Positions 6,241-6,286 of a stretch of 6,286 nt of DNA are shown here, one piece after another (positions within the stretch are counted from its first letter, which is position 1; every line of letters starts with the position of its first letter). The translations under genes were made by a program, and so were the position numbers. Origin of the DNA: Candidatus Limivicinus faecipullorum (GTDB lineage: Bacteria > Bacillota > Clostridia > Oscillospirales > Oscillospiraceae); the NCBI GenBank assembly GCA_018711755.1, contig DVHY01000112.1:1-6286 (forward strand), written 5' to 3'. The notes under the pieces are model-generated. The model saw nothing but the letters and a program-made list of their open reading frames with translations, did not search any database and was not told the DNA's origin.

Positions 6241-6286
6241 AGATGTGCTGAGTTTTTTTGCACACTCTTAACATCTTTAAATATAC

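Noticed and set aside
4736..6271. Long open frame of 511 codons on the plus strand, opposite glyS
   Set aside because: It is antisense to a well-conserved glycyl-tRNA synthetase and has the same mirror-codon composition.

Overview
The window reads as a chromosomal housekeeping stretch of a moderately GC-rich Firmicute. A gut-type Clostridia lineage (Oscillospiraceae/Ruminococcaceae-like) is my best guess. This rests on the recalled look of the 6S-type RNA, the dimeric class II glycyl-tRNA synthetase, the strong AGGAGG-type ribosome binding sites and the lipoprotein style. No sequence search could be run, so the taxonomy is an inference.

Layout, left to right. Bases 1-190 (+ strand) hold a structured RNA that I read as 6S RNA (ssrS), slightly cut at the window edge, followed by a strong intrinsic terminator (191-222). 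All protein genes lie on the minus strand, so they are read from right to left: glycyl-tRNA synthetase glyS (6208-4772), NAD+ synthetase nadE (4744-2858), NADP-type glutamate dehydrogenase gdhA (2756-1407), then a secreted lipoprotein of unknown function (1159-368). The lipoprotein gene converges on the 6S gene, and a 16-bp hairpin at 327-363 separates them.

glyS and nadE are 27 bases apart and probably co-transcribed. A GC-rich hairpin lies just after nadE, but its U-tract is poor, so some transcription may continue into gdhA. After gdhA come three hairpins in a row (1271-1372), an unusually heavy terminator block that isolates the lipoprotein gene.

The most interesting point is in nadE. 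The protein has the full-length two-domain glutamine-dependent architecture. Its nitrilase-like glutaminase domain, however, appears to have lost the nucleophilic cysteine (Gly163 in its place) and the catalytic lysine (Arg115), and the lysine-flanking loop is rewritten. The ATP-dependent synthetase domain still has its main motifs. The simplest reading is an enzyme that kept a dead glutaminase domain and now uses free ammonia. It sits next to gdhA, whose product interconverts ammonia and glutamate. The rest of the window looks ordinary.
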